Assembly: GCA_907163375.1 (NCBI GenBank)
Contig: CAJQUW010011032.1
Span: forward strand, 124,001-188,000
Direction of reading: 5' to 3'
Origin: Prostheceraeus crozeri
Taxonomy: Eukaryota; Platyhelminthes; Polycladida; Euryleptidae
DNA length: 64,000 nt
The notes beneath the pieces are model-generated. The model ran no database searches and was not told where the DNA came from. It saw nothing but the letters and a program-made list of their open reading frames with translations. Positions within the stretch are counted from its first letter, which is position 1. Each line of letters starts with the position of its first letter. Positions 48,930 to 60,050 of this stretch are shown in pieces. The position numbers and the translations under genes were made by a program.

Positions 48930-49644
48930 AAATGCTGAGTATTTCGTCTTACAACAACTGAATTACGGTATATCATTACGTCTTCACCATTGTTCCTTCT
49001 TTGCTTCGGTTCGTCACGTAGATGTTTGTGTAATATTCTTTCCAACTGTGTTCGATCGGGGTCGATGTAGACCCCTTGAACAGAAACAGATTTTGAGTCA
49101 TAAAAAGTCATGAAATGTCATGAAATTTCCTTTTTGATTGTATAGTTAGTATGAAATTTTAGGTATCAAATGCTGTTTTGAAACAGTCCAGGCGCAAATC
49201 CAAATAGATTGACATTGACAATTGTCACAGACTGTCACAATGTCATCGTTGGGATTCTTCGCAAACTTTCGGAGCGAAGTCCGCTGAGGCACTCTTCCCT
49301 CCTTTCTTGTTCCTGTCTTCAACCATCATTGATGACTTCTGACGAAGAAAGAAAGCAGCATATCTGCTGCTTTTCAGCACGTGGCAGATTAATCCAATTG
49401 ATAACCGGAGAAGAAGCTGACCAGGCATAAGTGTTAATTTAAAGTGTGCATCAAAGAAGGAGGAGCTGGTAATGTTCAAACCTGATTTACGCCTTGATCA
49501 GCTTCTCTTCGATATCACCAAAGATAATCATAAAGTTCGTGAAAATTGTCTTTTGTCTGTCTCACTGACAATAGCTTCGATCGAAAGGGGCTTGCTTCTC
49601 AGTCAAAAAATCTCTCATCATAGATAGTAGAGTTGGAAGTGGGT

Positions 49645-49765
49645 TAACCAAACTTGACCCATGACCCATGGCATATGTGACCCACCTGACCCACCGACTT
49701 TTCACGAAAACATGACCCACGACCCACCACATCTTTGACCCACTTGACCCACCTGATCCACATGC
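49645..49765. repeat. TGACCCACC minisatellite, unit B
   Basis: The same repeat type as at 43315-43440, with units lost and regained: one TGACCCACC pair is missing and another TTGACCCACC added. Confidence 0.85.
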
Positions 49766-50664
49766 TGCAAGGGTGAATGATGTCAGTGCAATTTCCTTTT
49801 CTGATATCATTTTTAGTTTCATTTTCATTCAACATTCTAGGTCTATCAAGGTAGAGGCTTCGTAGTATCAAAATTGTTGTTAAGATTTGTTATGAAGATT
49901 CAAGTGTATCAGATCACTTGTCACATGATAAACAGACATGTAACCTCATCAAAATTATCTTATAAGCAAGTTCATGCACCACAAATGCCTAAGGCTCCGT
50001 TTCGTGTTATAATTCTTGACTATCCTTTTTTAGTGCTACCTATATAACTCGTAGAGAGATGATTTGCTAGGTTGTCGAGGGCCCTAAAGACTAAATTTCA
50101 AATTTTACATTTATTCATGCATTTATTATGCTAGATACTACATGTGTGAAAATTATCCCAGAAAAATCGTCTACCTAATATTTTGTTGCTTCTCATGGCA
50201 ATCGATTCAAATTTCATTTACTTCCGCTAATGTCAGATTTTAGTAGACAGTTGTATATTTGATGTAAGAATGACATTCACTGAAAAGCAAATAGAGTAAG
50301 CATGCGTAACGCGTGAATAGAAAATTGCACGAGGATGAGGTTATAATTCATGATTTTGCATACAATGTACGTATAGATGAACTGATATATTCCTATTTTT
50401 ATTGATACCAGATCAAATATCAAAACGAAACTTTTCATCGATTCGAAGTGTCAAAAAATATCTCCTCACAGAGCTCCAGCCGTAATAAGTCTGTGTGAAA
50501 GGGATAAGTCTATATCAATTACCGCCGTATGAATTATCTTTTTTCAGATTATCATGCATCTAATGAGCAATGAGATGCATGGAACATGCATGATGCGAAA
50601 GTATATTGAGCGGTTAAATGCTTTAGATATGAAGCATATATGTTGATAATATTTTGATTTAATA

Positions 50665-52042
50665 CAGGGTTTCTCAGAACTAGGCTATGTTGGCAGTTAA
50701 TACTATTAACTTCCGAGTCAAATAATACAGATATTCATTTCAAACTAACAGTACGGAAAATTCTGCACACGTTTCTCAACGTAAATGTTCAAAGTGCTGT
50801 CCATCGACAGCGATAAATTCATGACAGTGAGAGGTCACAGAGCGACAGACTTTTGAGATGAGATCCATCAGAACGCTTCTTGCACTTAATGTGATTTTAT
50901 CTCTCATTTCTTGCACATTGAGAGGACGTGGATTCTTGTAGACTTGGTTTTTGAAATAACCCCAAAAAAAGAAGTCGAATGGAGTTAGGTCAGGACTTCT
51001 TGTGGGATACTCAATGTCACCACGTCTAATCCATGAAGTGATGGCACTGCCAACTCAGGAATTGAGATAGCTTTGTACAATGGAGTCTTAATGAGCTGGA
51101 GCTCCAGCCTGTTGAAAGTATGGCAGCTCCTCGTCATTCGGATACAATCTCCTAATTTCCGATATTACATGGGAAGGTAGAAGCTCCAGAAGCTCACCAT
51201 CCACCGTCCCGTTGAAGAAGAATGGAACTATCAAGTCGCGCGAAGAAAGATGCCCATACGGTAATACCAAGGAGCTTAACATCATGCTGCAAAATTTGAT
51301 GAGGATTCTCTTCAGCCCAGTAGATTGTGGTGATTGAGTCGACCATTCAATTTAAACGTGGCCTCATCAGACCATACGATCATGTTTCGAAAGTCTGGAT
51401 CGGTTACTGTTTCACGCAAAGCCATTCACAAAAGTTGACCCGCCTATCAAAGTCATCTTCATTTAATTCATGGTTAAGTGTTGGGCGGTAAGGTCTGATG
51501 TTGCTTTCATGAAGGATTCGCTGAATTGTTGCTCTTGTGAGATTCAAGTCTAAAGCAGCTTGTCTGTTTGATTTTCTTGAGTCATCACCGATTGCAGAGA
51601 AAACTAAATTGACCGCGGAGTTCTTGAACGACCTTTGGGAGGCTTCCTATTGTTCCTGCGTTCTCTAACTTGTCACGCATTCGGGAGATTGTGTCTCGAC
51701 GTGGATATTCAGAATCATAAGTGCCTTTCCATTGTCTCTGGATTTCACAGATATTCTCGTATTTAAAATATCACTTTAAATCTTGATTACGTTCTTCAAA
51801 TGCAAGCCGAATTCACTTGACATGACTAATGTTTATCGGAATATGAAGGATTCAGACGGCAATGAATGTTCATAGAATTCAGATTCAAACAGCTTTCAAG
51901 TATGAGAAGATCAGCAATAGCGTTCGACATGATGTACTACACACAGAAATCAAACAATGGCACCGTACTTTGCAGTCATTGATGGTTTTTAAACTACCTG
52001 CATAGATGTTTTATGCTGCCTTCATAGTTCTGAGACACTCTG
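50665..52042 (-). pseudogene. Dead mariner, unit B
   Basis: A copy of the relic at 44383-45760, with the same inverted ends and the same Asp to Ala change in YFQQAGAPAH. It differs by a few bases only. Confidence 0.85.
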
Positions 52043-52516
52043 TATAATGAGATATTTTGATCAATTACATATTTCAAAAATATGTAGGCTCTGATCAATC
52101 TTTACCAGAGATTTACCATTCTAATCTCTATCAGAGGATATTATCTACGAAAGACCAACAAAATCAAACGAAACAAACAAAGAAGGTCAGCTGGCATTGC
52201 AAGAAAATTTTCAAGATGAATAAAACCTTTGAATATCAGACTTCTTCAGTAGCTGCATCTCTGAAATGAAGGTCATACATCATTGGGTATCGTCAGACAT
52301 AGCCACAGAGAATCGAGCATACACAATAGTACTCAAACAACTTCTCTCAACCAACCAACATCTCTCAGTAGACAGCAGGAATTGTTTTCGAGCCTTTAAT
52401 GTGTGTGAATTCCGCCCCCTTTCGAAACTATGATGCGTGTGAAAGTCCAATGGAAATCGGGGAGATTGATAGAAACATCAGTACATCATACAGAGAGAAG
52501 TTAATGAAGTAAAAAG

Positions 52517-55211
52517 TCAAGTCGAATTGTTGTAGCACATAGAACAGGATAACACAAATCCATTAAGTCTTCGCATGGTTTTTACATGAGGAAGAATCAG
52601 TCTTTTACTGCGCTGTGATAAAGGAGGAAGGAGTCGATGCAGAATATGATTCGAATCGTTCAATGCCTGGTTAAACAGACGCACGGAAAGTTCTTTCCGA
52701 CGCTGACACACTGGAACATAGAGCAATTATCACAAGTGTTAACATTAGTACCATGAATTATGCGAAAAGCCCTTTTACACAGCATCTCGAGCTTTGAGTT
52801 CTGGACAATACCTGGATTAAGGAAAACAGGAGACGCATAATCAATTATTGAACGAATGATGGAGTTAAACACAAGAATGAGCTGATCATGGTCTAAAATA
52901 GGCTTCAGAACACGTAGGATGTAAAGACGATTTGATACATTTGATGACACATGTGCAAAATGATCTGACCAATTCAGATTGCTGTTGAAAATAAGTCCCA
53001 AAATATTAAGACAACCAACAGTTTCTAGATCACTGACACGTTGCAAAGGTGAAGCAGAAAAGTTGATATCGAGAACTTTTGTTTTGTCTTCATTTACAAA
53101 CATTCTATAGTTTGAACACCAAGATTTAAAGTGCAAGACTTCGCTTGAAAAAAGTGAAAAATTATTTGCTACATTTTTGAATACAGGAATTACAAGTGTT
53201 ACATCGTCTGCGTATTTTATGAGAGTGACATTCGCATATAGTGGCCTATAACTCGATGTATACAAAGAAAATAGATAAGGCCCTAACAATGATCCTTGTG
53301 GAAAACCACTGGAAACACTTGCCAGCGAACTTAACACTTCGCCCAATTTAACTCGCTGTTGGCGATTACATAAATAGCTGTTGATCCAATTTATGAAAAC
53401 ATTGCGGTAAGGAATCGAAAAATTTCTAAGACATTTCAGCAACAATTCATGCGGAACACAGTCAAATGCGTGGCTCATGTCAAAAGTCAAAATTCGAACA
53501 GCTGCTACATCAGGAAATTCTAAAACTCTGAGTACAGTATCGTGGATTGTAACGAGGGCACAAACGGTTGCTGACCGAGGTCGGTAAGCAAATTGAGAAC
53601 AATCATAGCATTCTAAGATTGAATTTCGGTAATTTCTCAAAATGACATTTTCGCAGACCTTAATAACAATGGGAAGAAGCGATATTGGTCTCAAGCTGTT
53701 TTCCGGACGGGTGATGATTTTGGCACTGGGCATACATGAGCAATCTTCCAAACACTGGGAACGCGGCCACTTCGAAAAGATAAATTAAAAAGGTGCGACA
53801 ATGGCTCACTTATAACAGAAGCTGAGGCTTTAAGAAGCATCGGGTGAATACAATCACTACCTGGTGCCTTGTCTGTGCGTAATGTGCTTAACAAAGAGTA
53901 CACTTCCTCACTAGTACAGAGAGTAATTTGCTCCGAATTATCAACATTAAGTACAGGAAAACCGTCACTGTTTACAAAATATTTTGAAAATAGCGGATTG
54001 ATCGATTCTACGGCTTCACCAGCATTAGGAAACAAAGCAAGTATTTTGTCCGACGATTTGTTGGATTTTTTCCCGCGTACATCATTGACTACCGACCACA
54101 CACCTTTGAATGTCTTGCACATCTTCGAACTCCAGATTTTCTTTGATTTTATAATTTCACTTGTGACCTTTGCTTTATAGTGACGATAGAGAGCGAAAAT
54201 TCCGTTCCGGTAGGCACGCCAACGTTTATTAATTAAGTCAAGTATGACTGGCGTTATCCACGGCTTTGTCTTTGAGGTAAACTTAACAAAGGAGACAGGT
54301 ATTTCCGACATAGCTTCGTAAAATTTATCGTAAAAATGTTTTACACCATTTTCTATGTCAGTGGAATCAAGAACTTTAGACCAATCTGAAGACTCGAGAG
54401 CTTTAGAAAATGCAACAATGTGTGAGCTCCTAAAGTCAAACACTTTCTGAAAATACATGTCTTTACATAGTGTATTTACATTTCTTGAAACAATTACAAT
54501 TTTATGCAAATGTGTAGCAAAATCAAGTGGTGGAGCAATCAAAATTTCAAAACTGCTAGAAAGATTTGTATTACCGAAGAACTTATCAAGTGTAGCGTTT
54601 CCAAAAGTAGGCACATTGACAATATTAGAAATATTGAACTGCTGTTCAAGAAAAGAGAAGTCGTACCTGTTGAGATCTCCACAAACAAATAACTCAGCGT
54701 TTGGAGCACAGTTGAGTAAGAAATCAAATGTATATACAATATATTCTTTGAATAACACAAAAACTTCTGACTTTAGACCTGGTGGAATATATATACATAC
54801 AAGATACGACAGTGTGCTTGTAACTGGGTCTGTAAACTTTATCAAATTACATTCAATACCCACAGGTTTCACAAAATCACATGGAACACTAGCAGATGAA
54901 ATGGATGATGCAGCATAGATGAGTATGCCGCCACCTCGACGGTTATCAGAAACATTGTCACGCCGATCATTACGAAAGACATCATAGCCATCTATAGATG
55001 TAATCTCGTTTTCAATTTCTGGAGTTAGCCATGTCTCTGTTACGCAAATAAAAACTGGTTTCAGCGCTACTGTTAAGGCCCGAAGCTCATCTAATTTGTA
55101 AAACATTGATTGAGCATTACAAAGAATAAGCCAATTTGATTTTGATTTAGGAGATTCCAATTTTTTAATGTTTCTCGCTTTTATACAAAAGTGGCTTAAA
55201 AGCGGAGTCAA
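52517..55211 (-). pseudogene. CR1/L2-like LINE ORF2, unit B
   Basis: It has the same endonuclease (53691-55211), reverse transcriptase (52660-53751, KYADDVTLV) and C-terminal piece (52517-52726) as unit A, with the same two frameshifts and the same ATH in place of SDH. Here the element keeps its upstream ORF1 (55296-55966), giving the fuller copy. It is not functional. Confidence 0.88.
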
Positions 55212-55295
55212 AAATGCTGAGTATTTCGTCTTACAACAACTGAATTACGGTATATCATTACGTCTTCACCATTGTTCCTTCTTTGCTTCGGTTCG

Positions 55296-55966
55296 TCACG
55301 TAGATGTTTGTGTAATATTCTTTCCAACTGTGTTCGATCGGGGTCGATGTAGACACCTTGATATTCGTGGGATGCTCGTAATCCTTTCGCTTTCCTCAAA
55401 ATCTCTGTTTTTTTTCTCGATGTTCATGCACTTAACTTTGAGGAGTCTAGGTCTTCTTCCTGCTTCAAGACGGCCAATTCGATGAACATCTGCGAAGCTG
55501 TCAGGATTAAGAACATCAATATTTAGTGTTGACAGTAACTTCTTACAGCTGTTTGAGTCACAATGCTTCCTTTCATTCGCCGAATCAGAGGGTGATTCAG
55601 GCAGGGCCGAGATTACGAGGTTCAGTCTTCTACGTTCCCTTTCCTCCATCTCAAAAGTTGCCTCATACAAAGCTTTCATTTGAATTTCTTTCACTTTGTT
55701 TAGTTTGATTCCATTTCGTCCGTCTTCTTCTTAATAAGCTCATTGCTCTTCTGTAGCTCTGTGACATCGACCTTCAAACATCTGATACCCTCAGTCAATT
55801 CCTCCATATCGCTGCGTAGGGTCTCAACGATTTCATTCTTCGTATTCTGTATCAAGACTGTCAATTCCTTCATCTTGCCATCGATGAGAGACTTGATGTC
55901 ATTCAGAGTGACAGAGGATGATGTCGATCCAGATCTTGTATTTCTCTTTGGAGTGATTTCAGGCAT
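55296..55966 (-). pseudogene. LINE ORF1 (RNA-binding coiled-coil protein), frameshifted
   Basis: The N-terminal frame (55700-55966, MPEITPKRNTRSGSTSSS) leads into a predicted coiled coil (MEELTEGIRCLKVDVTELQK). After a one-base shift near 55700 the frame continues (55296-55694) with RERRRLNLVISALPESPSD, DVHRIGRLEAG and RPRLLKVKC, the pattern of the RRM-like domain of LINE ORF1 proteins. ORF1 coats LINE RNA in the cytoplasm and acts as a chaperone. It lies just upstream of ORF2 of unit B, in the same direction. Confidence 0.78.
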
Positions 55967-56529
55967 TGTGCATAACTGTCAAGCACGGAAATCTCGTCGT
56001 AACCAAAAATAACAGAATAAAGGGTCACGTCACAGAATAATAACAATAAACTGATTACGTCACAAAAAATCGATAATCGAAAAGTAGCGCGACAAGGTTT
56101 GTTTAGACATTGTTTGGCAATCAGCTGACAGGTTCAAAGCACTGACAGTCCCAGTGTTACAAAAAGATTGTGTTGACTGACAATACCAGTCTTACATCAA
56201 CCACATGCAGTACACAGAAGAGCGAGGCACTGAATAGCGAAGTACGGAAACAATACTCTAGACAATTGATGGTAGAGATATCTCAATGAATCCGAAGAGA
56301 ACAAAATTCACCAATGGAGCAAAACCAAATCGAAATCCTCTCATGGATGGAAAACGATAATGACGGAAGCAAAAACACCGACGGAAACAGATCCACGACA
56401 ATGAGAGGATTTACGTAATATAATTTTGCAAAATATACGTAGTACAGAAGTGATCAAACACGTTCAGAAACGCTACACTAACTGAGAGACAGAAAACAGA
56501 CACGACCACGCTAACACGGGTATCATGCA
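55967..56529. other. Probable LINE 5' region and spacer
   Basis: No ORF is present. The part next to 55966 is likely the leader of the leftward LINE. I could not find its exact 5' end. Confidence 0.45.
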
Positions 56530-57110
56530 TCAGTAATGGTCAAAAGACTGTTCCAGGACACCATAAAATCAAAAAATAGTACTTTTAAAAACGACATAAA
56601 TTCATGAATTTAGTCCCTTTTTCAGGTTTTTAAGACCTGAATTCATGAATTTAGTCCATTCAAAAAGTACCATTTTTTCAAAAAATGGTATTTTTAAAAA
56701 CAACATAAATTCATGAATTTGAACCCTTTTTCAGGTTATGAAGACCTAAATTCATAAATCGGCTAAAGCCAGAGGAGCTTCGCTCCGATTTGGGCGTTTT
56801 TAAAAATACACAATTTTCAAATTTTTCAAAATCTCAAATTTGTGATTATGACATTTTTCATTGCTTAAATCATGACCGTTCCAGGACACCGAAAATCATA
56901 AAAGTTGAGTATCTCAAATTTGAGAATTACAATTTTCATTGCTTAAATCATGACCGTTCTAGGACACCGAAAATTATAAAAGTTGAGAATCTCAAATTTG
57001 TGATTATGTCATTTTTCACCCCCCGCCAAAATCATGACCGTTCTAGGACACCGAAAACCCGGACACCGAAAAAATCATAAAAGTTGAGAATTTCAAATTC
57101 ATGAATTTTA
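56530..57110. repeat. Tandem repeats at the left flank of the virus-like block
   Basis: Two repeat types are visible. One has units with AAATTCATGAATTTAGTCC and TTTTTCAGG(T)TTTTAAGACCTGAATTC. The other has three ~75-bp units around ATCATGACCGTTCTAGGACA at about 56868, 56947 and 57032. A 32-bp hairpin repeat (56759-56790) sits between them. The position fits a terminal region of the virus-like element, but the partner end is outside the window. A frame across the second array repeats HDRSRTPKIIKVE three times and is probably non-coding. Confidence 0.65.
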
Positions 57111-58133
57111 TCCATCTTTCAGGTTTTAAAATATATCATGTGACTAAAAATATTTCTTTAAAAATGGAAGAAACAAAAGTGGAAGGAACTTCAGAAATGG
57201 ATGAAACAAAAATGGAAGAAACCGCAAGAATATATCCTTCGTTATCTCAATTAAAAATAAGTGAAATGGTTCTCAATTATTATTAAGATTAGAGCACTAT
57301 GATAAATTAAGAAGACGCAATTATTACTTAGTCATTCTTCGTTATTGTATGCTCAACATTATTTAAAGTACTAATTGTGTGAACTAGAAGATCATTGTAA
57401 CTCATAAACTCAAAATTATTCAATGAACCCGTACACTGGCTGATAATTGAAGAGAGACAGAGATTGAAGAGAGAGAGATTGAAGAGAGAGAAACATCTAG
57501 CAGCTTTCCCCTAAAATTATCATGCTATATCTTGTCATTTCAATTTACCCATCGGTAAACTTTTGACATTTCAACTTACGCGTGCGTAAAGTTTTGACAT
57601 TTCAATTTACCCCTACGTAAATTATTTTCAGAATCTGTTTTCAAAATCTATTTTCAAAATCCATTTGCAAAGTCTATTTTCAAATTCAGTTTTAGAAATC
57701 GATTTGCAAAATTCATTTAGCGTTTGCCAAACACATACGGGTAGTAAAGTACTTCCCATTGTGAAGACATGAATAGATTAAGCACATAAGAGTGCATTGA
57801 CAATAAAAGCAAATGAGAATAAAATTCTTCTTCTAAATTTAGAACGCATAGACGCCGACATGCGGGATAGTTGTTATGACAATTTTAAACAATCATTTTA
57901 ACGATGAAACATATTTTACAAATGAAGTTCATGAAGAAAATTGAAATATATAAAACAATATAGATTAGAATCGGCTAAAGCCAGAGGAGCTTCGCTCCGA
58001 TAATTATAATATAATCATTTCAAAATCGAATAAGTAGTAAGGAAAGACATCATTAGAGAACAGTTTTAAATCAATACCCCCTCCCCTCCCTTCTGTCTTC
58101 TAGGGGTCCCTTAAGAAATTTTTTTATTATAAA
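57111..58133. other. Left part of virus-like block without a firm gene
   Basis: A short Glu-rich frame (to 57286, MEETKVEGTSEMDETKMEE) continues in another frame as EHYDKLRRRNYYLVILRY to about 57357; it may be a broken gene but I do not recognise it. From 57535 to 57715 there are tandem units of TTTTGACATTTCAATTTACC type and then TTTTCAAAATC(T/C)A type. A hairpin repeat lies at 57970-58001. A T-rich stretch directly precedes the protease start. Confidence 0.5.
57970..58001. repeat. Hairpin repeat (GGAGC-TTC-GCTCC type)
   Basis: ATCGGCTAAAGCCAGAGGAG continues into CTTCGCTCCGAT. It contains two hairpins (GGC-TAAA-GCC and GGAGC-TTC-GCTCC) and outer arms ATCGG/CCGAT. Identical or inverted copies occur at 56759, 60772 and 60833. 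Confidence 0.88.
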
Positions 58134-58595
58134 ATGAGCAACATAAATGAGTTTTTTAAATTATATGGAACGCAAACTACGACAAATTTCGACCTAAAGA
58201 AAATCGCTAATCGATTAGGAATAAAGAATTTTCACATATTGATGAGGGATGAATTACAATTCCTAAAAAATAGGCCAACAGGAACCTTCAGTTCCCGGAA
58301 CAAAGTTCCATCAATAATTGTAAATTTCATAACGAATCTTCACACTTCAGACCAAAACGGCGTACATTGGTCAGCAGGTATCTTTAGTAAAAACGGAGAT
58401 AATTATTATTTTGACTCATACGGGCTTCCACCTACAAATGAAGTAAAAGAATTACTTGGAACGGGAACATACAATACGTTTCAAATTCAAAAACCGGGAA
58501 CAACTTATTGTGGACAATTATGTCTTTATGTTTTATTTAAATTACAAAAAGGAGTACCATTTCTAGATATTATGTTAGAGTTAAACAATCTATAA
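58134..58595 (+). CDS. Adenain-like cysteine protease (virion maturation type)
   Basis: This 153-residue protein has the order of catalytic residues of the adenovirus protease/Ulp1 (clan CE) fold: His78 in NGVHWSAGIF, Asp94 in YYFDSYGLPP, Gln119 and Cys126 in QKPGTTYCGQLCLYV. The Gln lies seven residues before the Cys, as in adenain. Such proteases cleave capsid and core precursors during virion assembly and are a hallmark of Polinton/Maverick and adintovirus genomes. It is the only rightward gene seen in the block and converges on the integrase gene, with 34 bp between stop codons. Two small palindromes (58281-58295 and 58297-58309) lie in frame inside it. The frame is intact. Function is inferred from motifs. 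Confidence 0.87.
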   Translation: MSNINEFFKLYGTQTTTNFDLKKIANRLGIKNFHILMRDELQFLKNRPTGTFSSRNKVPSIIVNFITNLHTSDQNGVHWSAGIFSKNGDNYYFDSYGLPPTNEVKELLGTGTYNTFQIQKPGTTYCGQLCLYVLFKLQKGVPFLDIMLELNNL

Positions 58596-58630
58596 CTCAA
58601 GCGAAGCTAGCTAAAGCGCCACCTAAAGGT
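58596..58630. terminator. Convergent gene junction with three mini-hairpins
   Basis: In 34 bp there are AGC-GAA-GCT (58600-58608), GC-TAAA-GC (58610-58617) and ACC-TAAA-GGT (58621-58630), the last touching the integrase stop codon. A role in ending transcription of both genes is inferred only. Confidence 0.5.
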
Positions 58631-59970
58631 TAAAGCTCTGTTTTCTGTAATTCATTTTGATAAAAACGGCCTCTGATATCCTCATTATCTAAATCTTTAA
58701 TTTCATAAGTAATCGGATAACTTTGATTTATTTTGCAAACTTCAAATATTTCTTTAGTCCAATAGCCAACAAAGCCTTTTTCAAATTTGTTCTTATATTT
58801 AAATATTCTAACTCTATCTCCAATTTTAAATTTCGGCTTAAGTTTCTGCAAATTCGGATTACTCTCATTCGAATAATTATTCTCGAATATTTTCTTTCGT
58901 ATTAAATCAGGGTCGTCAGAAGCATTCTTTGGGGTTTCTTCAATACCTGAATGAACTTTATTATTGTACTGCTCTACAATTCCTGGTAATATTTTTAACC
59001 ATTTCTGATTTCCTTGCTGAGTAAACTTTTTGAAAATTTTATTTTTTAACGTCCGATTGAATCTTTCTATCACTATAGCTTTTCCTGCGTTTTCAGTTGA
59101 ATAAACAGTTTCAAATAGTGGCTGAACATTTCTGTTATAAAATTCCGACCCTTTATCAACAAACAATTTTTTTGGCTTTCTATTACTTTCTTTAAAGATT
59201 TCTTCAAACGCATATTTAACTGATAGACCACTTTTATTTTTTAAAGGCTTTACCCAAGCATATCGTGTATATAAATCTATAACGGTCAATGCGTATTTGT
59301 AGTCAGACTTTGTCTTAGAACCTTCGGTTCGGTCCCTTTCATTCGGCATATGAATAAGATCAGCACTCCAAATATCATCTTTATTAAATACTTTTACTTT
59401 TAATAAATATTTAGGCTTTCTATATTCTTTATGAATTTCAGATGCATAAACGTCTGAATTATGATTTTCATTTAAACCCTGGCCGAATAATATTTTAGCT
59501 TGTAAAGCTTTCTTAACAAACATTCTTTCAATTTTTTCTCTAAATGTAGGATTCTGAATACTATCTAATTCTTGAATCATCTTCTTATCAGCTGCATGAC
59601 GAGAACTTAGATCATGATTTCGATAAGCTAAATCATGCCTGTAAGCGGCGGCATCTACTCTATTTATTGGTTCTTCACCTGGTTTCGGATTATTATTCTC
59701 ATCTAGTCTTATATCTAATCGAGTTCCTGGACCAGTATATGAATGACCAGGAAGATGTTTTTCTTTCGAATATTTACTCCAAATAAATCCAGGAAAGTTT
59801 TCTAATGTTTTTTGTATGTCGCCACCGTAGGTAGTAGCCAAACTTTGTTTGTCGTCGTTACCTTCATAAATTTTACAATTTGAGTTTTTATTTTTGTTTA
59901 ATAGATAATTCAATAAATCTAAATTAGAAATTTTTAATTTAATTAAATTTTCGGAATTTTTAGAATTCAT
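58630..59970 (-). CDS. Phospholipase A2-integrase fusion protein
   Basis: The 446-residue protein has two parts. Residues about 60-165 match the parvovirus VP1-type phospholipase A2: Ca-loop YTGPGTRLD (78-86), then NRVDAAAYRHDLAY with the His112-Asp113 pair and Asp128 in HAADKK. Residues about 195-446 form a retrovirus-like DDE integrase: Asp204 in WSADLIHMPN, Asp272 in FVDKGSEFYN, Glu302 in VIERFNRTLKN. A C-terminal SH3/chromo-like stretch (FKIGDRVRIFKYKNKF) follows. Asp272 and Glu302 are only 29 residues apart instead of about 33-35, so the active-site loop is shortened. The integrase resembles the Polinton and F54H12.3-like animal proteins as I remember them. The frame is intact. PLA2 would help virions leave endosomes and integrase would insert the genome; a single chain with both is odd and could be cleaved by the neighbouring protease. 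Confidence 0.85.
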   Translation of the reverse strand: MNSKNSENLIKLKISNLDLLNYLLNKNKNSNCKIYEGNDDKQSLATTYGGDIQKTLENFPGFIWSKYSKEKHLPGHSYTGPGTRLDIRLDENNNPKPGEEPINRVDAAAYRHDLAYRNHDLSSRHAADKKMIQELDSIQNPTFREKIERMFVKKALQAKILFGQGLNENHNSDVYASEIHKEYRKPKYLLKVKVFNKDDIWSADLIHMPNERDRTEGSKTKSDYKYALTVIDLYTRYAWVKPLKNKSGLSVKYAFEEIFKESNRKPKKLFVDKGSEFYNRNVQPLFETVYSTENAGKAIVIERFNRTLKNKIFKKFTQQGNQKWLKILPGIVEQYNNKVHSGIEETPKNASDDPDLIRKKIFENNYSNESNPNLQKLKPKFKIGDRVRIFKYKNKFEKGFVGYWTKEIFEVCKINQSYPITYEIKDLDNEDIRGRFYQNELQKTEL

Positions 59971-60007
59971 TTTAAAAGATAAAAAAAATTTAAAAGATAA
60001 AATAAAA

Positions 60008-60050
60008 TGAATGTTTTACCGAAAGGAACCAAAGGTTCTGAGGTTATTAC
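60008..60050. repeat. Hairpin repeat (GAACC-AAA-GGTTC type)
   Basis: GGAACCAAAGGTTC followed by TGAGGTTATTACC lies between the integrase start and the stop of the next gene. The same order, with a different stem (GGACC-AAA-GGTCC, then TCAGGTTATTAACC), occurs at 60804-60831. Confidence 0.75.

Larger units (their letters stand above)
42745..49079. repeat. 6.3-kb tandem duplication, unit A
   Basis: From CAGATTTTGAGTCATAAAAA at 42745 to ACCCCTTGA near 49079 the sequence repeats almost unchanged in unit B. The offset is 6342 bases at the start, 6332 in the first part and 6282 after a ~50-base deletion in unit B near 50110. Unit A carries a minisatellite, a dead mariner and a LINE ORF2. Point differences such as T to I in RSITDYASP show two distinct copies. 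Confidence 0.93.
49087..55361. repeat. 6.3-kb tandem duplication, unit B
   Basis: This is a direct repeat of 42745-49079, joined to it by only seven bases. To its right the LINE continues into its ORF1, whereas unit A stops at the join. So unit B keeps the original right flank and unit A the original left flank, as expected from unequal exchange or a template switch. Confidence 0.93.

Noticed and set aside
49079-49087. Retroviral or LTR-type direct repeats for the 6.3-kb units
   Set aside because: Units contain a LINE and a mariner and lack primer-binding or polypurine sites; a tandem duplication explains them.
56790-57080. ORF with a three-fold HDRSRTPKIIKVE repeat
   Set aside because: The repetition follows from a DNA tandem array whose unit keeps frame; no start context or family resemblance.
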